Assembly (NCBI RefSeq): GCF_021129215.1
Contig: NZ_JAJOLP010000001.1
Coordinates: 496,001 to 560,000, forward strand
Source: Agromyces sp. S2-1-8
GTDB taxonomy: Bacteria > Actinomycetota > Actinomycetes > Actinomycetales > Microbacteriaceae
Length of the DNA: 64,000 nucleotides
Direction of reading: 5' to 3'
Positions 9,401 to 17,781 of the stretch are shown here, piece by piece; position 1 is the first letter of the stretch; every line of letters starts with the position of its first letter. The notes below the pieces were generated by a model, which was given only the letters and a program-made list of their open reading frames with translations, did not search any database and had not been told where the DNA came from. The translations under genes and the position numbers were made by a program.

Positions 9401-12399
9401 GTCACGGCGGCAGTGAGCACGCCGACTCGCACGCGCCCCTCGCCCTCGGAGCCCGAGGCGTCGCGCACGGTGTACTCGAACGACGGCTGGCCGTCTCCGG
9501 TGCCGTTCTCGGGCGCGGTGTAGACGATCGCGTCGCCCTCCGCCGAGATGGTCGCGATGCCGAGGCCCGCCTTGGGCTGGGCGACGCCGACGAGCACGGT
9601 GCGGTCGCCGTCGGGGTCCATCCCGGTCGAGGGCACGGGGATGCGCACGCTCTGGCCGCTCAGCACGCGGGCGACGAGCGGGTGCGGCTCGGGCGCGCGG
9701 TTGGCTCCGTCGGGCAGCACCGTCACCGTGACGGTCGAGTGGTCGAGGCGCTCGGGCGCCTGCGCGAGCCCGACCGCGTAGCCGAGCTCGTAGGTGCCGG
9801 GCGTCTTGGGCGCGAGGTAGCGCACCTCGTCGCCCGAGGCGAAGGCGAGCTCGCCGTCGGCGCCCGAACTCGACACCTCGGGGTGCACGACGAGCGCCTC
9901 GGCGCGCGGGCTCACGTCGTTGTCGGTCACGGGGATCGAGATGAGCTCGCCGACGCGCATCGTGACCGTGTCGGGCATCGCGATGGGGCTGATTCCCGCC
10001 GAGGGCGCGACGAGGAACACGCTGAGGTCGCCGGTCGCCGTCGCACCGGCACCGTCGGCGACCGTCACCTTCGCCCGGCCGACGAGGCCCGGCTCGCCGT
10101 TGCGGGTCACGCCCGTCACCCGCACCTGCGACTGGGCGACGACGCCGACGCCGAGCTCGGGGCTGCCCGACACCGCGCCGGTGACGACGAGCACGCGACC
10201 GCTCGTGTTCTGCGCCGCGCCGAGCACGTCGACCATCGTGTCCTCGCCCGCACGCACGAACGCCGTCATCGGGGCGAGTGCGACGGGCGCACCGGGAGCT
10301 GCGACCGTGACGCGGATCGTCGCGGTCTGCTCGGCGCGGGTCACCAGGTCCTGCACGGTGAACGTCGCGAGGTAGGCGCCCGGCTTCTCGGCCGAGAGCT
10401 CGACCTCGCCGGCGGCGGCGTTCGGCACGACGACGAGCCCGGCGCCTGCGGCCGCGGCCGTGGGAACGGCGTCGAGCAGTCGCAACGAGCCGGAGCCGCC
10501 GCTCACGTGCTCGGCGATGTCGACGATCGCCGTCTCGCCGGCACCCGCGGTCACCGCGACCGGCGCGACCTCGAGCGAGGCGCTCGTGGTGACGCGCACG
10601 TCGAGCGTGGCCTCGGTCGCCGCGCCGTTCACGTCGGCGACGGTGAGTCGCACCTGCACCTTCTCGGCGGCGGCGTTCGGGTCGGTGTGGCGGATCGCGA
10701 CGCGACCGTCGGCCATCGGCACGACCGTCACCGGTGCGCTCGCGTCGACGGGCTGGGCGTCGGCGAGCACGAACGCGTCGCCCTCTGGGTCGACCCAGCC
10801 GGGCAGCACCGACACGAGCGCCGTGCCGCCGGGCATGAGCTGCGGCTCGGGCCAGGTCTGCAGGCAGTCGTCGACGCCGCACCAGACCGGTGCGGAGTTC
10901 ACGTCGGAGGGCACCACGGTGAGCGTGACCGTCACGGGCGCCGAGCTCGCCGACCCGTCGGTCACCGCGTAGGTGAACGTCGTCGACCCCGACTCGGCGC
11001 GCACCCGCACGGTCGGCGTCTGGTCGTTCGAGGTGAGCGCGAGCTCGCCGAAGGCGGGGTCGGCGAAGCCGCCCGTGATCGACGCGGGGTCGACCGTGAG
11101 CACGTCCTTCGCGTTGGGGTCGTGGTCGTTGTAGAGCACGGGGAGCTCGACCTGCTGGCCCGACCGCACGCCGAAGCTGTCGGCCACGGCGACCGGCGGC
11201 TCCTGGCGGGCGAGGTCCTCGACCTCCTCAGTGCCGACCCGGTCCTCGATCTCGTCGTCGAGCTCCCATTGCTCGAGCGGCACCACGCGGCCGTCGGGCA
11301 CCGTCCAGACGATGCCCGACGAGGTCTCGTTGAGCACGGCTCGGTCGCCGTTGCCGCGAAGCACGGGGGTGAGCGACTGCGGTCCCTCGCCGGCGGCCTC
11401 GCCCTCGGGCACCTCGAGCGGCACCGTCTCGCCGCCGCTCGACGTCCACACGGCCCCGCCGTCGGTCGAGAGCCAGGCCGCCACGAGCTCGTCGCCCACG
11501 AGGATCGGGTGGGCGGGCGCCCCGCTCGCCTCGACCACGCGATCGGCGTCGCCGCCGTCGAGCGGCAGCTCGACGAGGCCGGCCGAGTCGGCGACGTGCA
11601 CGGATGCCTCGGGGCCGGAGCCCTGCTGCAGGCGCGCGTCGGGCGCCACGTCGAGGGCGACCGGCGCGTCGCGCCCCGACAGCCAGACGCGTCCGTCGGC
11701 GGGGTCGAGCATGACCCAGCGTTCGCCGAGCACGGTCAGCTCGAGGGACGCGTCGGCCGCGGGCGGCTCGGGCACCCCCATCTCGCCGCCGGTGAACTCG
11801 CCCGTCGACGCGTCGTAGAGCCGAACGGCCTCCTCGCGGGCCGAGTACATCGCGATCAGTCCCGCCGACGACACGCCGACGGCGGTCGCGGCGTACGTCT
11901 CGTCGCCTTCGCCGTCGCCTCCGTCGTCGCTGCGAGCCTCGGCGTAGGGGTCGACCGGGAAGGCGTCGTCGCCGTCGATGCGCCCCGCGTGCACGGTACC
12001 GGTGTCGGTGCGGTAGGCGACCCAGTCGCCCGCCGTGACGACGTCGCGCGTTCCGGTCGGCGTGGGCACCGAACCGCCGCCGTCCTCAGCGACGAGGTCG
12101 ACGGGTTCGGCGGGGTCGATCGCCCAGCGCTGCCGCAGGCCCTGGCTGTAGATCGCGGCCGTCGAGCCCGACTGCACGACGGTGCTCGGGTCGTCGACGT
12201 CGCGTACGAGGTCGATCTCGGCGAGGTCGGTGTTGACGCGCGCGTACTGGCCGGCGTCGCGCGTCACCCAGATCGAGGTCTCGAGTTGGGGCACCTCCTG
12301 CGCCTCGTAGCCGTTCGCCGTGACCGCGAGCGTGACGACGGTCGCGACCGCGGCGATCCCCGCGATCGAGGCGATGATCGCGCCCCGGCGGCCCGCCAT
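6427..12399 (-). CDS. giant membrane-anchored Ig-like/Fn3 repeat protein
   Basis: The protein has 1990 aa. The ATG at 12399 overlaps the kinase stop as TGATG. A single helix at residues ~7-28 anchors it, and the rest is predicted extracellular. Residues ~40-400 look like a beta-rich propeller-type module. Many Ig-like domains follow, recognised by recurring VTVTVLP/VNSAPV-type strand ends and DVDGD-like turns. A fibronectin type III-like domain lies near the C-terminus, with LTPGERHRFAARAVNSVG. The tail is Pro-Thr rich and no LPxTG sorting signal is seen. Position and domains match the Fn3 member of bifidobacterial PFNA/fas clusters. A role in adhesion or envelope sensing is inferred. Confidence 0.85.
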   Translation of the reverse strand: MAGRRGAIIASIAGIAAVATVVTLAVTANGYEAQEVPQLETSIWVTRDAGQYARVNTDLAEIDLVRDVDDPSTVVQSGSTAAIYSQGLRQRWAIDPAEPVDLVAEDGGGSVPTPTGTRDVVTAGDWVAYRTDTGTVHAGRIDGDDAFPVDPYAEARSDDGGDGEGDETYAATAVGVSSAGLIAMYSAREEAVRLYDASTGEFTGGEMGVPEPPAADASLELTVLGERWVMLDPADGRVWLSGRDAPVALDVAPDARLQQGSGPEASVHVADSAGLVELPLDGGDADRVVEASGAPAHPILVGDELVAAWLSTDGGAVWTSSGGETVPLEVPEGEAAGEGPQSLTPVLRGNGDRAVLNETSSGIVWTVPDGRVVPLEQWELDDEIEDRVGTEEVEDLARQEPPVAVADSFGVRSGQQVELPVLYNDHDPNAKDVLTVDPASITGGFADPAFGELALTSNDQTPTVRVRAESGSTTFTYAVTDGSASSAPVTVTLTVVPSDVNSAPVWCGVDDCLQTWPEPQLMPGGTALVSVLPGWVDPEGDAFVLADAQPVDASAPVTVVPMADGRVAIRHTDPNAAAEKVQVRLTVADVNGAATEATLDVRVTTSASLEVAPVAVTAGAGETAIVDIAEHVSGGSGSLRLLDAVPTAAAAGAGLVVVPNAAAGEVELSAEKPGAYLATFTVQDLVTRAEQTATIRVTVAAPGAPVALAPMTAFVRAGEDTMVDVLGAAQNTSGRVLVVTGAVSGSPELGVGVVAQSQVRVTGVTRNGEPGLVGRAKVTVADGAGATATGDLSVFLVAPSAGISPIAMPDTVTMRVGELISIPVTDNDVSPRAEALVVHPEVSSSGADGELAFASGDEVRYLAPKTPGTYELGYAVGLAQAPERLDHSTVTVTVLPDGANRAPEPHPLVARVLSGQSVRIPVPSTGMDPDGDRTVLVGVAQPKAGLGIATISAEGDAIVYTAPENGTGDGQPSFEYTVRDASGSEGEGRVRVGVLTAAVTDAAPVTFSDYVRVQQSAASPVTVEPAGNDLDPAQGELELVKVVPNAPEGSPEHDRLAALIDPSTDPAAGRVVLHPGDVAGSNSYRYTVRSERTSSTAEGLIVVKVTEGESPDAPVVADTVVTARSRADLPEKGLDVIAGHVTWASGDLAALELELWGKAPSGFRVEGHRIIGPLPDGGALVPFRVHGADRAGRDAEAFGFLVVPATDDLRVQLRGDLDDLEVKEDAKVSFDVRELLDLAPGDSAEVGTDGYTVQRANATCRPVAGGGAEYAAGRDAPWSDHCLVPVRLDGQKSWSWVGVPIAIVPRDPQAILSAVSRTVAPGASESVALYDEMTTWEGGREGDRAKLDYSISYSGSAFTVEQKGEGVTFEAHADARPGTRETATVSVSAFGGLTSAITLVVGQAPPDTPRGAVFTQQCSVGEGASCTIAVVGVPGEYDPFSGKTGAGLKLAGLGSGANSCQVASIRAVDDRSVTVTWPTGKNAFGGECVVPFSVTDAQGRSGDGRLTVDLLGLPQAPASVSTADYTANSVTLEVSLGEALRAHPEVIGVEILEGERAVRADCKPGAPGVWWCTVGGLTPGERHRFAARAVNSVGVSTATSPVETWSYKAPVISAASASPVYREGTTGPNTGVVELRISAERDARSFRVQETGQVIDRRGATTTTELTLVPGPQMLTLVPISIYEPPTGRGGNEGGNAVVPITAAGSPVLNPNGIAAAAASNTSILVTGVGLDANHSARASELVYLAWQRGDARCWADGDGGLQTSGAEVVSSSSTIAGLQDSQRYYIKACASNGYGVVETETVRADTIHDVDPPSGTLTYTVATAPAGGGDHFEYRLEQAPVVEADNGFTPYFYMYGEWREDFVLETWGTPGDVKVRTCKRSWFDTKCSGDVAIVAKTAPTEVTVDFATGCIPSQDEIGVTVSDAARGSYEIRNWRQTDPTNAPLAVAYDLVFTGAFIALDPIPRTGELCPPPEPTPTPTPTPTPEAPAP

Positions 12400-13538
12400 C
12401 AGATCGCCCCCGACAGGACGAGCCCGGCCGCGGCCAGCCCGATGACGACGACGGCCGAACCGACGCCGATGAGCAGGGGCTTCCACACGCCGCCGCGCGC
12501 CCTGGCGGGTGCGAGGCCGCCGTCGTCGACGCGCGGTCCTGAAGGGCGCGCCGCGGCGACGGCGGCCGCCCGGCCCGCCCGACGAGAGTCGGGGTTCACG
12601 GTGGTGACGACGGGGCCGCGCTCCGAGGCATCCGCGAAATCGAGCGGCGCCGCAGCCGCCCACTCGGGCGACGCGACCTCGAGGCTCGTGGGCGCGACGC
12701 CCAGCTCGTACTGGGCCCAACGCAGCGCCTCGCCGAACTCGGCCATCGTGCCGTAGCGACGAGCCGGGTCGCGCTGCATCGCCGTCGAGAGCACGGTGTC
12801 GATGCGGGCCGGCACCCCGCGCGGGGCGAGCGGCGTGAACTTCGCGCCGAGCACGCGGCGCGAGAGCTGATCGACGGTGTTGCGGCTGCGATCGGGCAGC
12901 TCGAACGGGCTGTGGCCGGCGAGCAGCGTGTAGAGCGTGGCACCGAGGCTCCAGATCTCGGTCGCGACGGTGCCGGTGGTGCGTTCGCCGAGCACCTCGG
13001 GGGCGCTCCACGGGATCGACATCGCGAACGTGTCGCCCGTGCCGTCGTCGCTGATCGCGCCCGCGATGCCGAAGTCGGCGAGCACCGGGGCGCCCAGCGA
13101 GTTGACGAGCAGGTTCGAGGGCTTGATGTCGCGGTGCAGCAGGCCCGATCGGTGCGCGGTCTCGAGGGCGCCGGCCATGCGCACGCCGATGTCGAGCACC
13201 TCGCCGACGGGCATCGGGCCGCGCTTCGAGCGGGCGCCGAGCGATTCGGGGCAGTACTCCATGACGAAGTACGGGCGGCCGTCGGCCGAGATCGAGGCCT
13301 GGTAGATCGTGACGATCGAGGGGTGGGCGCTCAGCCGGGCCATCGCGTCGGCCTCGACCGTGAACGAGCGGCGGGCGTCGGGGTCGACGACGTCGACGAG
13401 CAGCACCTTGACGGCGGTGACGCGGCGGGGCAGGTCCTGCTCGTAGAGGAACACGTCGGCGAAGCCCCCGGTGCCGAGGGGTCGCACGTAGCTGTACCCG
13501 GAGAGCACGGGTGGTGCCGAGGGCAGGCGTTTCGCCAC
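12399..13538 (-). CDS. membrane-anchored Ser/Thr protein kinase
   Basis: The protein has 379 aa, with a GTG start preceded by AGGAGG. Kinase motifs are complete: Gly-rich loop GTGGFADV (22-29), ATP lysine K44, catalytic loop HRDIKPSN (135-142), DFG (155-157) and SAPE (178-181). The kinase domain ends near residue 280. A low-complexity linker leads to one C-terminal helix (~353-377), so the kinase faces the cytoplasm. No PASTA domains follow, unlike PknB. It heads the kinase/Fn3/MoxR/DUF58/transglutaminase/FHA operon, as Pkb2 does in bifidobacteria. Its substrates probably include operon partners such as the FHA protein, which is an inference. Confidence 0.93.
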   Translation of the reverse strand: MAKRLPSAPPVLSGYSYVRPLGTGGFADVFLYEQDLPRRVTAVKVLLVDVVDPDARRSFTVEADAMARLSAHPSIVTIYQASISADGRPYFVMEYCPESLGARSKRGPMPVGEVLDIGVRMAGALETAHRSGLLHRDIKPSNLLVNSLGAPVLADFGIAGAISDDGTGDTFAMSIPWSAPEVLGERTTGTVATEIWSLGATLYTLLAGHSPFELPDRSRNTVDQLSRRVLGAKFTPLAPRGVPARIDTVLSTAMQRDPARRYGTMAEFGEALRWAQYELGVAPTSLEVASPEWAAAAPLDFADASERGPVVTTVNPDSRRAGRAAAVAAARPSGPRVDDGGLAPARARGGVWKPLLIGVGSAVVVIGLAAAGLVLSGAI

Positions 13539-13634
13539 GAGCTGCGCCCCTCCTGCCAGCTGTTCGGGTCACCGGCGGGGCCGGTGGGGTTCGGGTGACG
13601 GACGCCTCGCCGAGACCGCCGACGGCGACGAACA

Positions 13635-13676
13635 TCCCCCGGACGGCGGCGCGGCAGGGCCGCGGCATCCGGGGGA
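13635..13676 (-). terminator. hairpin downstream of small gene, upstream of kinase
   Basis: Arms tcccccgga (13635-13643) and tccggggga (13668-13676) pair perfectly over 9 bp. An inner gcggc/gccgc stem lies within the loop. The hairpin sits between the stop of the 126-aa gene and the kinase start, both on minus. There is no clear T-tract, so it may act as a high-GC terminator or only as an insulating structure. Confidence 0.55.
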
Positions 13677-13766
13677 CATCCTAAACGAGGGCGGTCGTGC
13701 CGCCGAATCCGGGCGCGACGAGATGACGCGGGCGCGCCACGAACGGGTCGCCGAGCCTCGCGGCGA

Positions 13767-14147
13767 CTACTCGCCGGCGCCGTCGGCGGGGTCGTCGACG
13801 GGGGTGAGCCGGAGGCGGTCGATGAGCTCGGCCGCGTGGTTCGTGCTCAGGATGATGCGGGCGAACTCGCCGTCGGCCAGCTCGAGCACGACGGCCTGGC
13901 GCTTGCCCTTGACGATCACGAAGTCGCTGCCGCCGTGGTACTTCCACACGCCGACGGCGATGACGAGGGGCACCTCGGTGCCGCGTCGGCGGATGCCGCG
14001 GATCCAGATCCACGGGTCGTCGGTGATGGTCGCCGACCGGATGTCGTCGCGCTGCACCACGAGGTCGTCGGCACGGAGCGCGAGCGACTTCTCGGCCGCG
14101 GTGAGGTGGACCTCGACCCGGTCGTGATGCACGCGGAGCTTCGCCAT
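13767..14147 (-). CDS. hypothetical protein, 126 aa
   Basis: This is a small soluble protein of no recognised family. It begins MAKLRVHHDRVEVHLTAAEK and contains mostly predicted beta strands, including DDIRSATITDDPWIWIRGIR and VVLELADGEFARIIL. This pattern resembles small PH-like (DUF-type) domains, and no catalytic motif is visible. A GGGAG sequence lies just upstream of the ATG. The gene follows hemL on the same strand after ~110 bp that contain a dispersed repeat, and is followed by a hairpin. Codon bias is like its neighbours, so it is likely a real gene of unknown function. Confidence 0.75.
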   Translation of the reverse strand: MAKLRVHHDRVEVHLTAAEKSLALRADDLVVQRDDIRSATITDDPWIWIRGIRRRGTEVPLVIAVGVWKYHGGSDFVIVKGKRQAVVLELADGEFARIILSTNHAAELIDRLRLTPVDDPADGAGE

Positions 14148-14176
14148 ACTCCCATCCTGCCCGAAACCTGGGACAA

Positions 14177-14217
14177 CCGCCGGTCGAGTCGCGCCCGACG
14201 CCGGAAGAGGTGCATCG
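14177..14217. repeat. dispersed 41-bp REP-like repeat, copy A
   Basis: This 41-bp segment matches 28454-28494 at 37 of 41 positions in the same orientation. Here it is intergenic, between hemL and the 126-aa gene. The other copy is inside the GntR coding sequence. Its ccggtcgag...gtgcatcg form resembles repetitive elements seen in Microbacteriaceae genomes. Confidence 0.75.
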
Positions 14218-14256
14218 CAACCCGCCGCTCAGCGGCCTCGGGACGCTCCTTCGTCG

Positions 14257-15594
14257 CTACCCGACCGACGGAACGGCGCGTGCCGCAGCCCGAGCCGCGG
14301 CCGGCAGCGCCTCGACGATGCGCCCGATCGCGACGTCGTCATGGGCCGCGGTCACGAACCAGGCCTCGAACACGCTCGGCGGCAGCGAGACGCCGGCGTC
14401 GAGCATCGCGTGGAAGAACGGGGCGTAGCGCCACGACTCCTGCCGTTGCACGGTCGCGTAGTCGCGCACCTCGTCGCCCGCGACGTCCTCGCCGAACACG
14501 AAGCTGAAGAGGTTGCCGGCGCGCTGCACCCGGTGGGCGACACCCTCCGCGGCGAGCGCGGCGGTCACGGCCTCGCTGATCGCCTCGGCCGCGGCATCCA
14601 GCCTCGCGTACACCGCGGCGTCGGCGGCGCGCAGCGTCGCGATGCCCGCGGCGACCGCGACCGGGTTCCCCGAGAGCGTGCCGGCCTGGTAGACGGGGCC
14701 GAGCGGGGCGAGTCGCTGCATGATCTCGGCGCGGCCGCCGAGGGCCGCGACCGGCATGCCGCCGCCGATGACCTTGCCGAACGTCATGAGGTCGGGCGTG
14801 TAGGCGGATGCCTCGTGCCGCGCCTCGACGCCCCACCAGCCGGCCTCCGACACGCGGAATCCGGTGAGCACCTCGTCGCTGATGACGAGCGCGCCGTTGG
14901 CGTGGGCGAGGTCGACGAGCGCGCGGTTGAAGCCCGGCGCGGGCGGCACGACGCCCATGTTGGCGGCCGCCGCCTCGACGATGACGGCGGCGATGCGGTC
15001 GCCGTGCTCGGCGAACACGGCGCGCAGCGCGTCGAGGTCGTTGTAGGGCACGACGAGGGTGAGCGCGGCGATCTCGGCGGGAACGCCGGCCGAGCCGGGC
15101 AGGGCGAACGTCGCGAGGCCCGACCCCGCCTCGGCGAGGAGGCCGTCGGAGTGGCCGTGGTAGTGCCCGGCGAACTTCACGAGCAGGTCGCGGCCGGTGA
15201 ATCCCCGGGCGAGGCGGATGGCGCTCATCGTCGCCTCGGTGCCCGTCGACACGAGCCGCAGCTGCTCGACCGGTGCGACTCGGCCCTCGACGAGTTCGGC
15301 CAGCTCGGTCTCGGCGGGGGTCGACGAGCCGAACGAGAGGCCTCGCGCCGCGGCATCCTGCACCGCTTGCACGACCCGCGGGTCGGCGTGGCCCAGGATC
15401 GCGGGCCCCCATCCGGCGACCAGGTCGACGTACTCGCGGCCCTCGACGTCGGTGAGGTAGGCGCCCTTCGCCGAGACGAAGAAGCGCGGGGTGCCGCCGA
15501 CCGAGCGGAACGCGCGCACGGGCGAATTCACCCCGCCCGGGATCGCGGCCTGCGCGCGGGCGAACAGTTCGGCGTTCGTCGGCGTCGCGGTCAC
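14257..15594 (-). CDS. hemL: glutamate-1-semialdehyde 2,1-aminomutase
   Basis: The protein has 445 aa. It is a PLP enzyme converting glutamate-1-semialdehyde to 5-aminolevulinate, the second step of the C5 heme route. It opens with [26 protein letters not shown], typical of the family. The PLP-lysine region is [17 protein letters not shown], and the cofactor-contacting Asp is in [11 protein letters not shown]. The GTG start at 15594 overlaps the hemB stop (GTGA), so the two are translationally coupled. HemA, its channeling partner, is encoded about 20 kb away at 35999. Confidence 0.96.
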   Translation of the reverse strand: MTATPTNAELFARAQAAIPGGVNSPVRAFRSVGGTPRFFVSAKGAYLTDVEGREYVDLVAGWGPAILGHADPRVVQAVQDAAARGLSFGSSTPAETELAELVEGRVAPVEQLRLVSTGTEATMSAIRLARGFTGRDLLVKFAGHYHGHSDGLLAEAGSGLATFALPGSAGVPAEIAALTLVVPYNDLDALRAVFAEHGDRIAAVIVEAAAANMGVVPPAPGFNRALVDLAHANGALVISDEVLTGFRVSEAGWWGVEARHEASAYTPDLMTFGKVIGGGMPVAALGGRAEIMQRLAPLGPVYQAGTLSGNPVAVAAGIATLRAADAAVYARLDAAAEAISEAVTAALAAEGVAHRVQRAGNLFSFVFGEDVAGDEVRDYATVQRQESWRYAPFFHAMLDAGVSLPPSVFEAWFVTAAHDDVAIGRIVEALPAAARAAARAVPSVG

Positions 15595-16589
15595 GCGGCG
15601 TCCCCCTTCCGGATCCACTCGGCCAGTTCGACGGCCCAGTACGTGAGCACGGCGTCGGCGCCGGCGCGCTTGATCGAGCGCACCGACTCGACGACGGCGC
15701 GCTTGCGGTCGATCCAGCCGTGCGCGGCGGCGGCCTCGATCATCGCGTACTCGCCCGACACCTGGTACGCCCAGACGGGCACCTCGCTCGCGGCGGCGAC
15801 GTCGGCGAGCACGTCGAGGTAGCCGCCCGCGGGCTTCACCATGACGACGTCGGCGCCCTCGTCGATGTCGATCATCGCCTCGCGCAGGCCCTCGCGGCGG
15901 TTGCCGGGGTCGAGCTGGTAGCTGCGGCGGTCGCCCTCGAGCGTCGACTCGACCGCGTCGCGGAACGGACCGTAGAACGCGCTCGCGTACTTCGCCGAGT
16001 AGGCGAGGATCGCGACGTCCTGCCGGCCGGCGTCGTCGAGCGCCTCGCGCACGGCGGCGACCTGGCCGTCCATCATGCCGCTGAGGCCCAGCAGCTCGGA
16101 GCCGGCACGCGCCTGGGCGAGCGCCATGGCGGTGTAGCGCTCGAGGGTCGCGTCGTTGTCGACACGACCGCGCTCGTCGAGCACGCCGCAGTGCCCGTGG
16201 TCGGTGAACTCGTCGAGGCAGAGGTCGGTCTGCACGACCAGGCGGCCGGCGGATGCCTCGGCGGCGACGCGCGTCGCGACGTTGAGGATGCCGTCGGGGT
16301 CGGTCGCGCCCGAGCCGCGCGCGTCGCGCACCGCGGGCACGCCGAAGAGCATCACCCCGCCGAGCCCGGCGGCCGCGGCCTCGTCGACCGCCTGCGGCAG
16401 GCTCTCGAGCGAGTGCTGCACGACCCCCGGCATCGAGCCGATCGGCACGGGGGCCGCCGCGCCCTCGCGCACGAAGATCGGCAGCACGAGGTCGGCGGGG
16501 TCGAGGCGGGTCTCGGAGACGAGGCGGCGCAGGGCCGGGGTCTCGCGGAGCCGGCGCGGTCGGACGCGGGGAAGGGGCGCGGAACTCAC
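15591..16589 (-). CDS. hemB: delta-aminolevulinic acid dehydratase (porphobilinogen synthase)
   Basis: The protein has 332 aa. It condenses two 5-aminolevulinates to porphobilinogen. The Schiff-base lysines are in [14 protein letters not shown] and [10 protein letters not shown]. The metal loop reads [14 protein letters not shown]: two of the three zinc cysteines of the E. coli type are present and the middle one is Asp, a pattern I recall as common in actinobacteria. The GTG start lies 6 nt after TAGGCT, suggesting a leaderless transcript independent of the upstream DMT gene. Confidence 0.96.
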   Translation of the reverse strand: MSSAPLPRVRPRRLRETPALRRLVSETRLDPADLVLPIFVREGAAAPVPIGSMPGVVQHSLESLPQAVDEAAAAGLGGVMLFGVPAVRDARGSGATDPDGILNVATRVAAEASAGRLVVQTDLCLDEFTDHGHCGVLDERGRVDNDATLERYTAMALAQARAGSELLGLSGMMDGQVAAVREALDDAGRQDVAILAYSAKYASAFYGPFRDAVESTLEGDRRSYQLDPGNRREGLREAMIDIDEGADVVMVKPAGGYLDVLADVAAASEVPVWAYQVSGEYAMIEAAAAHGWIDRKRAVVESVRSIKRAGADAVLTYWAVELAEWIRKGDAA

Positions 16590-16595
16590 CGGACC

Positions 16596-16601
16596 AGCCT
16601 A
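16596..16601 (-). promoter_or_regulatory. -10 element of hemB, leaderless
   Basis: On minus the hexamer reads TAGGCT and is followed by 6 nt and then the hemB GTG, so transcription would begin at or beside the start codon. No Shine-Dalgarno is present, and no convincing -35 was found. Confidence 0.6.
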
Positions 16602-16671
16602 CGCGCGCCCGGCTGGGCGCACGCTCGACGAGCACGCGCCCCACGTCGTTCGGGCGGGTCGGCGAAACGCG

Positions 16672-16714
16672 TGAGTCGGGTTCGCGCGCGGGAGTCGTGT
16701 TCGAACCCGACTCA
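16672..16714 (-). terminator. 13-bp perfect inverted repeat between DMT gene and hemB
   Basis: tgagtcgggttcg (16672-16684) and cgaacccgactca (16702-16714) pair perfectly over 13 bp with a 17-nt loop. The loop itself carries a near-direct copy (gagtcgtgttcg). The element lies 26 bp past the DMT transporter stop and upstream of the hemB promoter. It fits a terminator without T-tract; a regulator-binding site for hemB is the alternative. Confidence 0.65.
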
Positions 16715-16739
16715 GGCGCGCAAAGGTGGTTCGGCGGCG

Positions 16740-17735
16740 CTATCCGCCGACTCGCGCGCGCGGACGACGCGGCATCGCGAAGATCCAGGCGCCGACGAGC
16801 ACGAGGGCAGTGCCGACGGCGTGCCAGACGGTGAAGGGCTCGCCGAGGAGCCACACGGCGAACACGATCGTGATGACCGGCGAGACGTTGCCGATGACAG
16901 CCGTGCGCTCCGAGCCGATCATGCCGATCGCCGCCGAGATGCAGTACGCGGGCAGCACGGTCGAGACGAGCCCGATCGCGATGACGAGCGGCCACGCCTC
17001 GCCGGGAACCGCGAGGTCGGTGATCGGGTGCGTCACCGCGAAGTGCACGACGATCGCGACGCCCGCCCCGCTCATCGCGATCGAGGTGAAGAGCCCAGCC
17101 CCCATGCGGTCGATGAGGGGCTTCGCGAGGATCTGGTACACGGCGTACGCGATCGCCGCTCCGAGCACGAGGGTCGCGCCGAGCAGCACGTGGTCGCCCG
17201 CGAGGCTCAGGTCGCGCCAGAAGATGACGGCGATGCCGAGGTAGCTGAGCACCTGCCCGACGATCATCACGCGGGTGACCTTGCGGCGGAAGAACACGAC
17301 GCCGAACAGCACGACGAAGAACGGATAGAGCAGCAGGATCAGCCGGTCGAGCTGCGCCGAGATGTACTCGAGGGCGGTGAAGTCGAGGAGGCTCGCGAGG
17401 TAGTAGCCGATGGCCCCCACGCCGGCGGCCTGCAGCGCCGAGGCGACGTCGAGCACCCGCTCCCCCGTCGGCGTGCGGTTGCCCCGGTGGCGGAGCACGC
17501 CGACGAGGCCGACCGTCGCGAACACCGGCACGGCGACGATCATTCGCCACGTCAGCGTGGTGAGCGAGTCGACGCCCTCGGCGAGCGCGAGCTTGACGAC
17601 GATGCCCTTGGTCGCGAACGCGGCGGCGCCGATGACCGCCAGCACGACCCCGAGGGTGCCGACGACGGGCACCCAGCGGCGGCGCGGCCGCGTCTCGAGC
17701 GACGTGGATGCCTCGGGCGAGTCGGTCCGCGTCAT
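16740..17735 (-). CDS. DMT superfamily (EamA) transporter
   Basis: The protein has 331 aa and about ten predicted transmembrane helices in two EamA halves, such as [14 protein letters not shown] near the N-terminus and [32 protein letters not shown] near the C-terminus. The substrate cannot be read from sequence. The gene lies 46 bp behind hemD on the same strand, ahead of a 13-bp inverted repeat and hemB. It may therefore be cotranscribed with chdC-cpfC-hemC-hemD. A link to export or import of tetrapyrrole precursors is speculative. Confidence 0.85.
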   Translation of the reverse strand: MTRTDSPEASTSLETRPRRRWVPVVGTLGVVLAVIGAAAFATKGIVVKLALAEGVDSLTTLTWRMIVAVPVFATVGLVGVLRHRGNRTPTGERVLDVASALQAAGVGAIGYYLASLLDFTALEYISAQLDRLILLLYPFFVVLFGVVFFRRKVTRVMIVGQVLSYLGIAVIFWRDLSLAGDHVLLGATLVLGAAIAYAVYQILAKPLIDRMGAGLFTSIAMSGAGVAIVVHFAVTHPITDLAVPGEAWPLVIAIGLVSTVLPAYCISAAIGMIGSERTAVIGNVSPVITIVFAVWLLGEPFTVWHAVGTALVLVGAWIFAMPRRPRARVGG

Positions 17736-17781
17736 CGCGTCTCCCGCGGCGACGCAGTGCTGCGGGCCCGCGCTCGGCGCC

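Noticed and set aside
6106-12756. 2216-codon open frame on plus, antisense to the Ig/Fn3 gene
   Set aside because: It is low complexity, rich in Arg, Gly, His and Asp, and has no domain. It is the expected shadow of a GC3-biased gene on the opposite strand.
16691-16714. T-arm-like sequence (gttcgaac context) suggesting a tRNA
   Set aside because: No D-arm, anticodon arm or acceptor pairing surrounds it. It is better explained as half of the 13-bp inverted repeat.
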